Source of the DNA: Afipia massiliensis
Lineage (GTDB): Bacteria; Pseudomonadota; Alphaproteobacteria; Rhizobiales; Xanthobacteraceae
Reading direction: 5' to 3'
DNA: 64,000 nt
Assembly: GCF_014203115.1 (NCBI RefSeq)
Contig: NZ_JACHIJ010000006.1
Coordinates: 186,001 to 250,000 of the forward strand
This document shows positions 25,596-34,788 of this stretch, one piece after another. A program made the position numbers and the translations under genes. The notes beneath the pieces were generated by a model. That model was not told the DNA's origin. It saw only the letters and a program-made list of their open reading frames with translations, and did no database searches. How positions within the stretch are numbered: the first letter of the stretch is position 1; the number at the start of each line of letters is the position of its first letter.

Positions 25596-26795
25596 ATGGC
25601 CAGAGACCTAGCCAATCGCTTTTTCCTGTATGGCTATTACGGGCAGGAAAACCTGGGCGATGACCTGCTCCTGTTTTCGGCGATCACGGGCATTTGCGAG
25701 ATATGTCCGGGTGCCAGGTTTATGGTTCGCAGCGGCGGCCCAATTCGGGGCCTCGATAAAATAGAAGCTTCCGTAGAGCCAGTAAACGTAGACAACATCC
25801 TTGCCGATCAGTCGAAAGGGAAAGTCAGGCGCGCAGTCGAGACGCTTCTTGCGTATCGCCGCTGTTTTCGAAAATGTTCCTGGCTCATATTCGGAGGCGG
25901 GACGCTCTTTCACGAGAGAAAGTCAGTCGCGCCGCTCGTTTTGCTCGCGCTGATTTGCCTGCTAGCCCGGCTAATGGGTCTAAAAGTCGCGGCGCTGGGT
26001 GTTGGCGTTGCCGAATTGAAGTCCCCGCTTGGAAGATTCGCCTTGCGAGTCATCGTTATGACATCGGAGCTTTTTGCCGTTCGAGATAACTTGGCATATG
26101 CTGAATGCGAAAAGGCCGGTTCCGGACGAAGGGTGATGCTCACCGGCGATCTCGTGTTTGGTCTCAAGCCGCAACTGCGCTTGGGCGCGAGGGATGCAAT
26201 TCCTCCGCCGGTGTCGCCCGCTCGCCACGTCGCGTTGTCGATAAATCCCTGGCTGCTTCATGACGTGGCGGAGTCGCAGAAACAATTCGAGATTCTGGCA
26301 GAGGCTGTATCGATACTCGCGGGGCGGGGCTGGTCTGTCTCGCTTCTCGCGTTTCATAACGCTGACGATGGCGCGTCAGATCACAATCTGCTTGATGTGA
26401 TCAGAACGAGCATTCCAGCCGATCGCAGGTCTCTTGTCCGTGAGTTCGTCCTCGCGGCGGACGCAGACATACTGACAGACGTTTTCTCAAGCATCGATCT
26501 TCATTGTGGTATGCGGTTTCATGGTCATGTTCTTGCAGCAATGTATGAGAAGCGGTTTGTTGGAATATCGGCCGACAACAAGGTCGATGCGATCTGCAGG
26601 TTGTTCGGAATGCCGGTCCTTCCTCTGGGCGCGTTCGATGCCGACGGTCTGATTGAGGCCATCGATAGTGCGCTGGGTCTCAAGATTAATACAAAAGTAC
26701 TGGAAATGTCGGTTCTGAATGCGCGGCAAAATTTTACCGCGCTGTCCAGCCTTGTAAGCCCGGCTTACGAGCATGCTGACGCACAATCCGTGTAA
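25596..26795 (+). CDS. Polysaccharide pyruvyl transferase family protein
   Basis: The 399-residue protein begins FFLYGYYGQENLGDDLLL, typical of the CsaB/WcaK family, and has LIFGGGTLFHE, VAALGVGVAELKSP, FAVRDNLAYAECEKAG and a late CGMRFHGHVLAAMYEK block. Members transfer pyruvate from phosphoenolpyruvate onto a sugar as a ketal, but some distant ones act as other transferases. It follows pseF by 6 bases and precedes the capsule-type transferase. Pyruvylation of the pse-containing glycan is a reasonable guess. Confidence 0.82.
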   Translation: MARDLANRFFLYGYYGQENLGDDLLLFSAITGICEICPGARFMVRSGGPIRGLDKIEASVEPVNVDNILADQSKGKVRRAVETLLAYRRCFRKCSWLIFGGGTLFHERKSVAPLVLLALICLLARLMGLKVAALGVGVAELKSPLGRFALRVIVMTSELFAVRDNLAYAECEKAGSGRRVMLTGDLVFGLKPQLRLGARDAIPPPVSPARHVALSINPWLLHDVAESQKQFEILAEAVSILAGRGWSVSLLAFHNADDGASDHNLLDVIRTSIPADRRSLVREFVLAADADILTDVFSSIDLHCGMRFHGHVLAAMYEKRFVGISADNKVDAICRLFGMPVLPLGAFDADGLIEAIDSALGLKINTKVLEMSVLNARQNFTALSSLVSPAYEHADAQSV

Positions 26796-26804
26796 ATTGA
26801 AGTG

Positions 26805-28301
26805 ATGCAGGATATGAAGAAGCCAATTCGGTTCCTGGTGCACGGCTACGGGACGTACGCCATAATCTATCGGCATATCATTGATCTCGCCAAGACAGAT
26901 GCGCCGGACGTCGAATGGTCGATGATTCTCCCGACGTCTCATCATATCGAACCTCTCAGCGAGGTGCTTTCGGCTGGCAACCTGCTTTGTTTGGAGCACG
27001 CTCAACGCCGCAAAGTTTCCAAAGTCACGGATTTTTCGGCTCTCAAGGATTATCCCGACAGCATTTATGCTGACATCGAAGTTGAGAAGAAAATTTTCAA
27101 GCATCGCCCTGCGGATCAGCAGGTCGCTCGGGCTCTGGAAGTTTATCAGATCTACAAGTCTTTCGTCCTGCGCATCAAGCCCACGCATATTGTGATGTCG
27201 CATGTCGAGACATTCGACGGAAAAGCTCTCGTTGCGATTGCCAAGGAGCTTGGCATTCCGGTCATGGTTCCGTCAGATCTCAGAAATTTGGGCGGGATTT
27301 CCTTTACAAGCGATGTTCTTGAGACGCTCCCGGTGTATCGCAAGGCCGGCCCGGAGACGATTGCGCAGGCTCTTAGGTTTCTAGACGAATTCCGGCAAAG
27401 CGGTGTGCCTGCCTTTCGGCCCTCGGGATTTGCTGTGCCGGGCGAGGGGCCGCTGCCGCACTATCAGAAGAGTGCACCTCAACGGCTCCTCGGCTTCCTG
27501 AAGCGTACACTGGACAATCCGGGGTTGTTTGAGCCTGCGCTGCTTGCAACGAGCATAAAATATGCCTTCCCGAGATCTCGCGAGGCCATTCGGAAGTTTC
27601 GCGGCTATCGCAACGGCCGCGTGTATGATATCGGAACGTTGGCTGAACTTCCGGAGAAGTTCATCTATTATCCGTTGCAGACATCTCCTGAGTCCTCAAT
27701 CAATACGCCCGCGCCATATTTTATCGATCAGATGCGTGCGATCGATGCCATCCGTTTTGCGATGGCGAGCGATTGTACTCTTGTCGTAAAGGAGCACTGG
27801 GCTTCTGTCGGAATCCGTCCGCCATCATTTTATGCGGAGTTGAGACGAAGGGCCGGCGTTCGCATTGCCCACTTCGGTGTGCCGTCGCTGGAGCTTATAA
27901 AGCGCGCTCAGCTTACAATTTCCGTCACCGGCACAGCCGTCTTTGAAGCTTTTCTGCTCGGACGTCCATCATTGGCGTTGGGCGGATGCTTCATCGCAGA
28001 ATATCTAGGCGGTGTTTGTTCGATCGACGAAATGCCAAAACGGATTCAGCACGCGATCGACAACCCGGCTGCTGACGATGCGATCGTCAAGGCATTGGCC
28101 GAGATTTATAGCGTGCGTTATGAATGCGTGTTCAGGCCCGCGGACGAGCCCGGTTACCACGGGAACAGACCTGAAAATATCAAGCGGCTCCTGCATTCGA
28201 TCCTTCGGCATGTGGAGAGGCTGGAGCGTTTCGAGGAAGGGAGCGCGGAGATGGCAGATGGGGCGCTCGCTGCAGGGCGCTTGTTGCGGGGGACGCATTG
28301 A
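26805..28301 (+). CDS. Capsule-type (KpsS/KpsC-like) glycosyltransferase
   Basis: The 498-residue protein resembles the capsule polysaccharide synthesis / Kdo-transferase-like family. It has no signal peptide. The late blocks TLVVKEHWASVG, HFGVPSLELIKRAQLTISV and TGTAVFEAFLLGRPSLALGG correspond to the nucleotide-binding half of KpsS-type GT-B enzymes that use CMP-sugars. Since it directly follows pseF and the pyruvyl transferase, it is the best candidate in the window for a CMP-Pse transferase. ATG 26805 and 26814 and GTG 26802 are all possible starts. Its stop overlaps the next TTG start by 4 bases. Confidence 0.7.
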   Translation: MQDMKKPIRFLVHGYGTYAIIYRHIIDLAKTDAPDVEWSMILPTSHHIEPLSEVLSAGNLLCLEHAQRRKVSKVTDFSALKDYPDSIYADIEVEKKIFKHRPADQQVARALEVYQIYKSFVLRIKPTHIVMSHVETFDGKALVAIAKELGIPVMVPSDLRNLGGISFTSDVLETLPVYRKAGPETIAQALRFLDEFRQSGVPAFRPSGFAVPGEGPLPHYQKSAPQRLLGFLKRTLDNPGLFEPALLATSIKYAFPRSREAIRKFRGYRNGRVYDIGTLAELPEKFIYYPLQTSPESSINTPAPYFIDQMRAIDAIRFAMASDCTLVVKEHWASVGIRPPSFYAELRRRAGVRIAHFGVPSLELIKRAQLTISVTGTAVFEAFLLGRPSLALGGCFIAEYLGGVCSIDEMPKRIQHAIDNPAADDAIVKALAEIYSVRYECVFRPADEPGYHGNRPENIKRLLHSILRHVERLERFEEGSAEMADGALAAGRLLRGTH

Positions 28302-29437
28302 AGCTCTTTTTCGCTCTTGGTACGCGACCCGAGGCCATCAAGCTGGCGCCGCTGATCCTCCATTGCCGGGCATCGGAAAATGTCGATGTTACCGTTTGCA
28401 ACACCGGGCAGCACAAGTCCTTGGCGAGAGACATGCTCGATGCTTTCGGTATTCGAGCGGACATCGATCTGGACGTCATGCGTCCTGGTCAATCCCTGAC
28501 ACAGATCACGACGAATATTCTGAAGGCTATTGAGCAGCCCCTGATCGATCGAAAGCCTGACTGGGTTTTGGTTCAGGGGGATACGACGACGAGCTTGACG
28601 GCGGCGTTGGCGGCATTCTACCAGAAGATCCCCGTTGGCCATGTGGAAGCTGGCCTGCGTACCGGGGACCGCTATTCCCCATGGCCGGAGGAAATCAACC
28701 GTCGCCTCAATACCGCTCTTGCGACGCTGCATTTCGCGCCGACGGAGCGAAGCCGCGAGAATTTGCTGGCCGAAGGTATTCGCTCCGACCAGATCGCGAT
28801 CACAGGCAATACAGGTATAGATGCGCTGTTTCAGGCCTCGAAAATCCTCGATGATAACGAGGCGATGCGCAGGAAGATCGTCGATGGCCTGGTAGGTCAC
28901 GGGCTGGATTTCTTTCGGTCATCGCCGGCGGCCGACGACCTTGTCGTCGTTACCGCGCATCGCCGTGAGAATTTCGGGGCTGGGATCGAATCGATCTGTC
29001 ATGCGATTGTCGATCTCGCCAGATCGCACGCGAAACTGAAATTTATTTTCCCGGTTCATCCCAATCCGGAAGTGGTGGGCCCGGTCGATCGGATCGTCAG
29101 GGCGGCCTCTTGCGCGAATATCTATCTTACAACGCCCTTGGACTACTTTCCGTTCACATACCTTCTGAAGAATGCGCGGCTTGTCGTCAGCGATTCCGGT
29201 GGCATCCAAGAAGAGTCTGTGTCTTTGGGAAAGCGGATCGTCATCCTTCGCGAAGCGACCGAGCGCGTCGAGCTTGTAGGCCAGCCGGATGTCTGGATCG
29301 TCGGAACGGATCGGCGTTCGATTATGGATGCCGTGAACACGGCGCTCAATCAGACCGCAGCGTGTCGTCCATCGGAATTGTTCGGCGATGGCCGCGCGTC
29401 GCAGCGAATCCTGACTGCGCTTGAAGCGGTCCGATGA
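28298..29437 (+). CDS. wecB: UDP-N-acetylglucosamine 2-epimerase, non-hydrolysing
   Basis: The 379-residue protein has FFALGTRPEAIKLAPL at the start, VQGDTTTSLTAALAAFYQ, VEAGLRTGDRYSPWPEE, TAHRRENFGAGIE and VSDSGGIQEESVSLGKR, all typical of WecB. It converts UDP-GlcNAc to UDP-ManNAc. In this window it might instead serve as the WbpI step for the uronate pathway genes at 42368 and 47634-49833, since the families are hard to separate by eye. It starts with TTG and overlaps genes on both sides by 4 bases. Confidence 0.88.
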   Translation: MKLFFALGTRPEAIKLAPLILHCRASENVDVTVCNTGQHKSLARDMLDAFGIRADIDLDVMRPGQSLTQITTNILKAIEQPLIDRKPDWVLVQGDTTTSLTAALAAFYQKIPVGHVEAGLRTGDRYSPWPEEINRRLNTALATLHFAPTERSRENLLAEGIRSDQIAITGNTGIDALFQASKILDDNEAMRRKIVDGLVGHGLDFFRSSPAADDLVVVTAHRRENFGAGIESICHAIVDLARSHAKLKFIFPVHPNPEVVGPVDRIVRAASCANIYLTTPLDYFPFTYLLKNARLVVSDSGGIQEESVSLGKRIVILREATERVELVGQPDVWIVGTDRRSIMDAVNTALNQTAACRPSELFGDGRASQRILTALEAVR

Positions 29438-30669
29438 AGCTTCTTGCGATCTCCTACTGTTTGCCGCCTATGGCATACCCACAGGCTACCCAGATCGGCA
29501 GGTTGCTTTCGCATAGCAAGATGCAGGTTTGCGCGGTGTCTGGCGGCGATGCTGTAGACTCTACCGGCTTCGCCGCGCGCGTCGAACATTATGTCGTGCC
29601 GTTCGATGAGAGTCGGGGATTGTGGCAAACAATTGCGACGAGGGCTGCGCCGTTCTACGGCGCCGTTCCCGACAATTATCGCGGGTGGATCGATGCGGCC
29701 TATAGAAAGATCGAAGCGTTGGTTGCGGACGCGGGAAGGCCGGATTTGCTTGTGACGTTCGGTGAGCCGATGAGCGATCATCTTTTAGGTCTTCGTCTGA
29801 AGCGGGCTTTCGATATCCCATGGCTGGCGCATTTCAGCGACCCATGGTCTGACAATCCATTTCGCAAGCTGCAATTTCTGTCGAAGCCGGTGAACCGTGC
29901 CTTGGAGTGCCGTGTGCTCGAGCACGCTGATGCTGTCGCCTTCACTTCTGCGGAAACCGTGGATCTCGTTTTCGGAAAGTATGAAGCAGCCTTGCGCGAG
30001 AAGGCATTCGTTCTGCCGCATGCTTATGATCCAGCGTTGTATGGCGATGAAGCGGAAAGGGAGTCTTCAGGGCCGATCACGCTCCGTTATATCGGGAACT
30101 TCTACGGTCATCGCAGTCCGAAGCCATTGATTTACGCGCTCGCCGAGCTGCAACGCAGCGAGCCGCATATTTTGAAAGATGTACGGGTCGAACTGGTTGG
30201 CGGTCTTCCCTCCCGCATGAAACTGTCGCCCGAATTGAAGTCGCTTCCTCCCGGCTTGCTGGTCGCGCGTGGCAATGTTTCCTATGCTGAGTCTCTGCGG
30301 CTGATGAAGACCTCGGATATTCTGTTGACCATCGATGCGCCCGCAGACCTCAGTGTCTTTTTTCCGAGCAAGCTTGCCGATTATATTGGCGCTCGCCGGC
30401 GGCTTCTCGGTATCGTTCCGCCCGGCGCTGCGGCGCGTATTATCGATGAATGCGGAGGGCGCTCTATCTCGCCGCGCGCGGCAGTCAAAGACATTGCGCG
30501 GCTTCTGCGCGACGAGATTCTGGCCTCGCGACTTCGGCGCGAACAAGGCGTGGCGTTTGCTTCCCCCGAAGGGCATGCCAGCCGGTACGCCATCGCGAAT
30601 GTGGTCCCGTTGTTTGAGGGCCTTTGTCAGAAGACGATCGAGATCGCGCAAGCGAGGAGGGCGTTTTGA
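29434..30669 (+). CDS. Glycosyltransferase (GT-B, GT4-like)
   Basis: The 411-residue protein starts MKLLAISYCLPPMAYPQATQ, continues PDLLVTFGEPMSDHLLGLRL and WLAHFSDPWSDNPFR, and has the C-terminal half TLRYIGNFYGHRSPKPLIYA with DILLTIDAP and FFPSKLADYIGARRRLLGIV. This is a GT-B enzyme of the GT4 type often found in exopolysaccharide loci. It is coupled by 4-base overlaps to the epimerase before it and to the methyltransferase after it. Sugar specificity is unknown. Confidence 0.82.
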   Translation: MKLLAISYCLPPMAYPQATQIGRLLSHSKMQVCAVSGGDAVDSTGFAARVEHYVVPFDESRGLWQTIATRAAPFYGAVPDNYRGWIDAAYRKIEALVADAGRPDLLVTFGEPMSDHLLGLRLKRAFDIPWLAHFSDPWSDNPFRKLQFLSKPVNRALECRVLEHADAVAFTSAETVDLVFGKYEAALREKAFVLPHAYDPALYGDEAERESSGPITLRYIGNFYGHRSPKPLIYALAELQRSEPHILKDVRVELVGGLPSRMKLSPELKSLPPGLLVARGNVSYAESLRLMKTSDILLTIDAPADLSVFFPSKLADYIGARRRLLGIVPPGAAARIIDECGGRSISPRAAVKDIARLLRDEILASRLRREQGVAFASPEGHASRYAIANVVPLFEGLCQKTIEIAQARRAF

Positions 30670-31568
30670 CGGAGTGCCTGATTTGCCGCTCGTCGGAGAC
30701 GTGGCCCATGCAGTGGGTGGCCGACCCTGCCACGAAGGAGTGGCGGGCCGCGCGGGGCGATACCCGTGGATATGGCTGGTCGCTTTGTAAGCGCTGCGGA
30801 AACGGCTATCCGAGCTTTCAGCCGTCACCTGAACTCTTGGCGTTCTTTTGGAATCGGGACAGGCAGGACGGACTTCACGCAGATACTCTGACGGATGACG
30901 TCTGGAGCATCCGTCGCGCAGAAGCGCGCAGAAACGCCGCGCGAACGTTCCGTGTCGTTACTCCGCTGCATGGTAGCGAGCCCAGCCGCTTTTTGGATAT
31001 CGCTTGCGGCCTGGGAGAGACCGTAAAATACTTCGCAGATCGCGGCTGGGACGCGCAGGGTATTGATGTAGACCCGGCGTTGAAGCGATTTCACGAAGAA
31101 ATCGGCATTCGATCCTCCATCGGGCCGATCGAGACGGCAGCCATCGATGGAATGTTCGATGTGATCCTTGTCTCTCACGCGATCTACTTCATCACGAATC
31201 CGGATGTCCTCTTAAGGCGTCTGCGTCAGTCGTTGAAGCCCGCCGGCGTGTTGTGCGTGGTGATCTCGAATTTTCTTGCGAATGAAGACGCCAGTTCGCC
31301 AGGGTATGCCCACAGCTTCTGGCCAACCGGAGGTTCTCTCGAATATGCGCTGGCGCTCGCCGGTTACAAAAATGTTCTGAACCGCAGAATATCCGGTAGT
31401 GTTTATGTTGCGTCTCGGGAAGGAACCGCGGCGCTGCCGACAGTTCATCCTCGCCTGATTTATTTCGCATATCAAACCAAGGCATTGCGAAACGCTCTGA
31501 TCGGGCGCCCCAAACTTCTTATGCACCGGATTGCGAAGAGTATTCTGGCTGCGGTGGGCCTTCGTTGA
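30666..31568 (+). CDS. Methyltransferase with N-terminal zinc ribbon
   Basis: The 300-residue protein begins with CLIC at residues 4-7 and a second CKRC pair about 40 residues later, a zinc-ribbon seen in sugar C- and O-methyltransferases. The SAM motif FLDIACGLGETVKYFADRGW and GIDVDP follow, then MFDVILVSHAIYFITNPDVL. I chose the TTG at 30666 because it overlaps the previous TGA by 4 bases and places CLIC at the N-terminus. Methylation of a deoxysugar or glycan end group is likely; the acceptor is not known. Confidence 0.8.
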   Translation: MTECLICRSSETWPMQWVADPATKEWRAARGDTRGYGWSLCKRCGNGYPSFQPSPELLAFFWNRDRQDGLHADTLTDDVWSIRRAEARRNAARTFRVVTPLHGSEPSRFLDIACGLGETVKYFADRGWDAQGIDVDPALKRFHEEIGIRSSIGPIETAAIDGMFDVILVSHAIYFITNPDVLLRRLRQSLKPAGVLCVVISNFLANEDASSPGYAHSFWPTGGSLEYALALAGYKNVLNRRISGSVYVASREGTAALPTVHPRLIYFAYQTKALRNALIGRPKLLMHRIAKSILAAVGLR

Positions 31569-31608
31569 GATTTTTCGCCAAGATTTCCAGCAAGAATCAA
31601 TATTTTCC

Positions 31609-33534
31609 ATGTGCGGAATAGCTGGTTTCATTGATTCTGGTCTTGTGGGCGATGCGGCTGCACTGTCGCGTCGCGCACGCGCGATGGGCGATGCCATTGC
31701 ACATCGCGGTCCCGACGCCAGCGGCATATGGACGGATGATGCTTTCGGTCTGGCGTTGTCGCACCGGCGCCTGTCCATCGTGGATTTGTCTGAAGCCGGC
31801 GCGCAGCCCATGGTGTCGGCCGACGGCCGCTGGGTGATTTGTTACAACGGCGAAATCTATAACAGCGATGACATTCGCCGCGATCCCGCCATGAGAGCAG
31901 TCGCATGGCGTGGTCATTCCGATACGGAAACGATTGTCGAGTCCGTCGCACGTCGCGGGCTGAACGCTACGCTGGACGATCTGAATGGCATGTTCGCCAT
32001 CGCGTTGTGGGATCGCAAGGAGCATTCGCTCCACCTTATCCGCGACAGGCTTGGCATTAAGCCGCTGTTCGTCGCTCGGCGGGGGGATCAGATCTTCTTT
32101 GCGTCCGAGCTGAAGAGTTTTCATGCTGCCCAAGCGTTTTCTTTCGAGATAGAGCCGGCATCGGTCGCAAGTTTTCTTCGGTTTGGTTACGTTCCGGCAC
32201 CCCATTCAATCTATCGCGGCGTCGAAAAGCTGATGCCGGGCGAACACGCGACGTTATCAATCGGAGGGATTTACTCCAGCCGCCGCTACTGGTCTGCAGC
32301 AGATACGGCGCGGCGTGGCGTCACGTCCCTCCTCGAAATTTCCGACGAGGAAGCCATTGCTCAGCTTTCCACATTGCTGGCTGACGCGGTATCGCGCCAG
32401 ATGCTGGCCGACGTTCCGCTTGGTGCGTTCCTGTCTGGCGGCATCGATTCGTCCGCAGTGGCGGGCTTGATGGTTGCTGCAAAGCGCGGAGCGGTCCGCA
32501 CCTTTTCAATCGGTTTTCCCGAGTTTGGATTCGACGAGTCGAAAGATGCCGCCGCTGTTGCGCGCCATCTCGGTACAGAGCACACCGAATTGGTGGTGAC
32601 TGCATCCGATGCGCTTGGCGTGGTTCCACAGCTAGCGCAGATGTACGACGAGCCATTCGCCGACTCATCGCAAATCCCGACCCATCTGGTGTCGAAACTG
32701 ACGCGGCGGCATGTCACCGTCGCCCTCTCGGGCGACGGCGGCGACGAACTGTTCGGCGGGTACAATCGCTACCGCCTAGCTGAGGGCATGTCGCAAAACT
32801 TGGCGCGCGTTCCGCTTGGTGTGCGACGAGCAACTGCGGGCGTGCTGAATGCTGTTCCCATGGGATGGGTCGACGGTGTTGCATCACTTGCGCCGCGTGG
32901 AATGCTGCCGTCACAAACCGCCGACAAGCTACGCAAATTCGCCAGCGTGATGACGCTAGATCCGGAGGGTATTTACCGCAGGCTGGTCAGCCAGTGCGAG
33001 AATCCTGCGGAACTCGCGCCGCTCGCGGATGAGCATCCGCTGACGTCTTGGTCCACCGGGGCTTTGCCGACATTTCTCGACCGGATGCAATTGCTCGACA
33101 CTATGACCTATTTGCCCGATGACATTCTTCAAAAGGTCGACCGGGCGTCGATGGCCGTCGCGCTCGAAGCGCGCCCGCCGTTGCTGGATCATCGCGTCGT
33201 CGAATTCGCCTGGCGCTTGCCGCGGCATTTCAAGATACGTGACGGTGAAACGAAATGGCTTTTGCGACGGGTGACCGAGCAGATGGTGCCCAGGCATCTG
33301 TTAGATCGCCCCAAGATGGGTTTCGGCATTCCACTTGCTGAATGGCTCCGCGGTCCGTTGAGGGAGTGGGCGGAGGATCTGCTTGACCCGCAACGGCTTG
33401 GAGCTGGCTTTATCGATGTAACCGCCGCGCGGCGGTTGTGGGCGGACCATCTGACGGGCCGCAGGAACTGGGCTTACGCGCTTTGGACCATTCTGATGTT
33501 CGAGGCATGGCGCCGACGTTGGGCAAGCGTCTAG
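31609..33534 (+). CDS. asnB: Asparagine synthase-type glutamine amidotransferase
   Basis: The ATG at 31609 gives MCGIAGFIDSG with the Cys2 nucleophile of class II glutaminase domains, which span about residues 2-210. The synthetase domain carries the ATP pyrophosphatase loop FLSGGIDSSAVAGLM near residue 274 and LSGDGGDELFGGYNRY. The full length is 641 residues. AsnB paralogues inside O-antigen loci, such as WbpS, amidate uronic acids rather than make asparagine, and this window encodes uronate-forming enzymes. The role in glycan amidation is inferred from location. Confidence 0.85.
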   Translation: MCGIAGFIDSGLVGDAAALSRRARAMGDAIAHRGPDASGIWTDDAFGLALSHRRLSIVDLSEAGAQPMVSADGRWVICYNGEIYNSDDIRRDPAMRAVAWRGHSDTETIVESVARRGLNATLDDLNGMFAIALWDRKEHSLHLIRDRLGIKPLFVARRGDQIFFASELKSFHAAQAFSFEIEPASVASFLRFGYVPAPHSIYRGVEKLMPGEHATLSIGGIYSSRRYWSAADTARRGVTSLLEISDEEAIAQLSTLLADAVSRQMLADVPLGAFLSGGIDSSAVAGLMVAAKRGAVRTFSIGFPEFGFDESKDAAAVARHLGTEHTELVVTASDALGVVPQLAQMYDEPFADSSQIPTHLVSKLTRRHVTVALSGDGGDELFGGYNRYRLAEGMSQNLARVPLGVRRATAGVLNAVPMGWVDGVASLAPRGMLPSQTADKLRKFASVMTLDPEGIYRRLVSQCENPAELAPLADEHPLTSWSTGALPTFLDRMQLLDTMTYLPDDILQKVDRASMAVALEARPPLLDHRVVEFAWRLPRHFKIRDGETKWLLRRVTEQMVPRHLLDRPKMGFGIPLAEWLRGPLREWAEDLLDPQRLGAGFIDVTAARRLWADHLTGRRNWAYALWTILMFEAWRRRWASV

Positions 33535-33542
33535 AGCAAGTG

Positions 33543-34745
33543 ATGGACAACAGCTACCCCTTGCAGCGCATTCTCTTTGTCACCAAGAAGATGGTCTTGG
33601 GGGGCGCGGAGCGCCATCTGGCGCAGCTCTTGCCGTTGCTCAAGGCGCGAGGCTTCGCTGTGGAACTGTTTGTTTTGGAGCGGGGCGGGGAACTCGAAGC
33701 AGAGCTGACAAAAGCCGGGGTGATGATCTCGGGACCGCCGCGTCGATCAGGCCGGGTGATGCATCTATTTACGGCGACAACTGCACTGTATCGCCGCGTC
33801 CGCGAGATGCGTCCGGACATTCTGCACTTCTTTTTGCCAGAGCCTTATCTGGTTGGTGCGATGGTTGCGATCGCCACAGGCCATCGGACCAGCATCATGA
33901 GCCGTCGTTCGCTGGCGCATTACCACCGGAATCATCCCTGGCTCGGCCGGGTGGAGCGAATGCTCCATCGCCGTATGGCTGTGTTGTTGGGAAATTCCCA
34001 CGCCGTTGTTGACGAACTCGTTGCCGAAGCGGGAGATCGTCGCAAGATCGGCCTTATCCACAACGGCGTGACAGTTGCCCCACTAGCGCGCGATGAAACC
34101 CGTGCGGCACAGCGTGCGGCTTTGGGCGTTCCTCCCGACGCGTTTGTTATGGTGATTGTGGCCAACCTGTTTCATTACAAGGGGCACGCTGATCTTTTAG
34201 ACGCGCTTGGAACGATTGCATTGCAGCTCCCGCAGCCGTGGCGATTGGTGGTCATTGGCCGTGACGAAGGCGAAGGGCCGCAGTTGTTCTCACAGGCTGA
34301 ACGTCTTGGTATCGCGGATCGGATTCTGTGGCTCGGCGAACGCCGTGATGTTCAGGATATCTTGCCTGCAGCGGATGTCGGTCTGCTCGTTTCCTATCAG
34401 GAAGGTTTCTCGAATGCCCTCATCGAAGTGGCAGGACAGGGGTTGCCGATGATTGCCACCGCAGTTGGCGGTAATCTGGATGCGATTGCCGATGGCCACT
34501 CCGGCTTGCTGGTGCCCCCGCAAGATCCTGAGACTTTGGCTGCGGCGATCCTCGATCTTGCGACCCATCCTCAGCGACGCCGGGAGTTTGGACTTGCTGC
34601 TCGTGAGCGTACCCTGGAGCTGTTTTCTCGAGAGGCTTGCGTCTCCCGCTATGAGCGTCTTTATCGTGGCATCGGAGCGCCGTCAGGACGTTCTGTCCAG
34701 GCGATCATCGATGGCGGTGAATTAGCGCCCTCCCAAGCGAATTAA
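33543..34745 (+). CDS. Glycosyltransferase family 4
   Basis: From ATG 33543 the 400-residue protein reads ILFVTKKMVLGGAERHLAQL, the N-terminal glycine motif of GT4. Later come NSHAVVDELVAEAG, IHNGVTVAP, LVVIGRDEGEGPQ and the donor site VSYQEGFSNALIEVAGQGLP with the E-x7-E pattern. A longer upstream frame overlaps asnB and adds no domain, so the start 9 bases after the asnB stop is preferred. It probably extends the repeat unit of the local glycan. Confidence 0.87.
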   Translation: MDNSYPLQRILFVTKKMVLGGAERHLAQLLPLLKARGFAVELFVLERGGELEAELTKAGVMISGPPRRSGRVMHLFTATTALYRRVREMRPDILHFFLPEPYLVGAMVAIATGHRTSIMSRRSLAHYHRNHPWLGRVERMLHRRMAVLLGNSHAVVDELVAEAGDRRKIGLIHNGVTVAPLARDETRAAQRAALGVPPDAFVMVIVANLFHYKGHADLLDALGTIALQLPQPWRLVVIGRDEGEGPQLFSQAERLGIADRILWLGERRDVQDILPAADVGLLVSYQEGFSNALIEVAGQGLPMIATAVGGNLDAIADGHSGLLVPPQDPETLAAAILDLATHPQRRREFGLAARERTLELFSREACVSRYERLYRGIGAPSGRSVQAIIDGGELAPSQAN

Positions 34746-34788
34746 GCCGCCGCGAGGCCTTTTTCACTCTTGGTCGCGGGACATTTGC

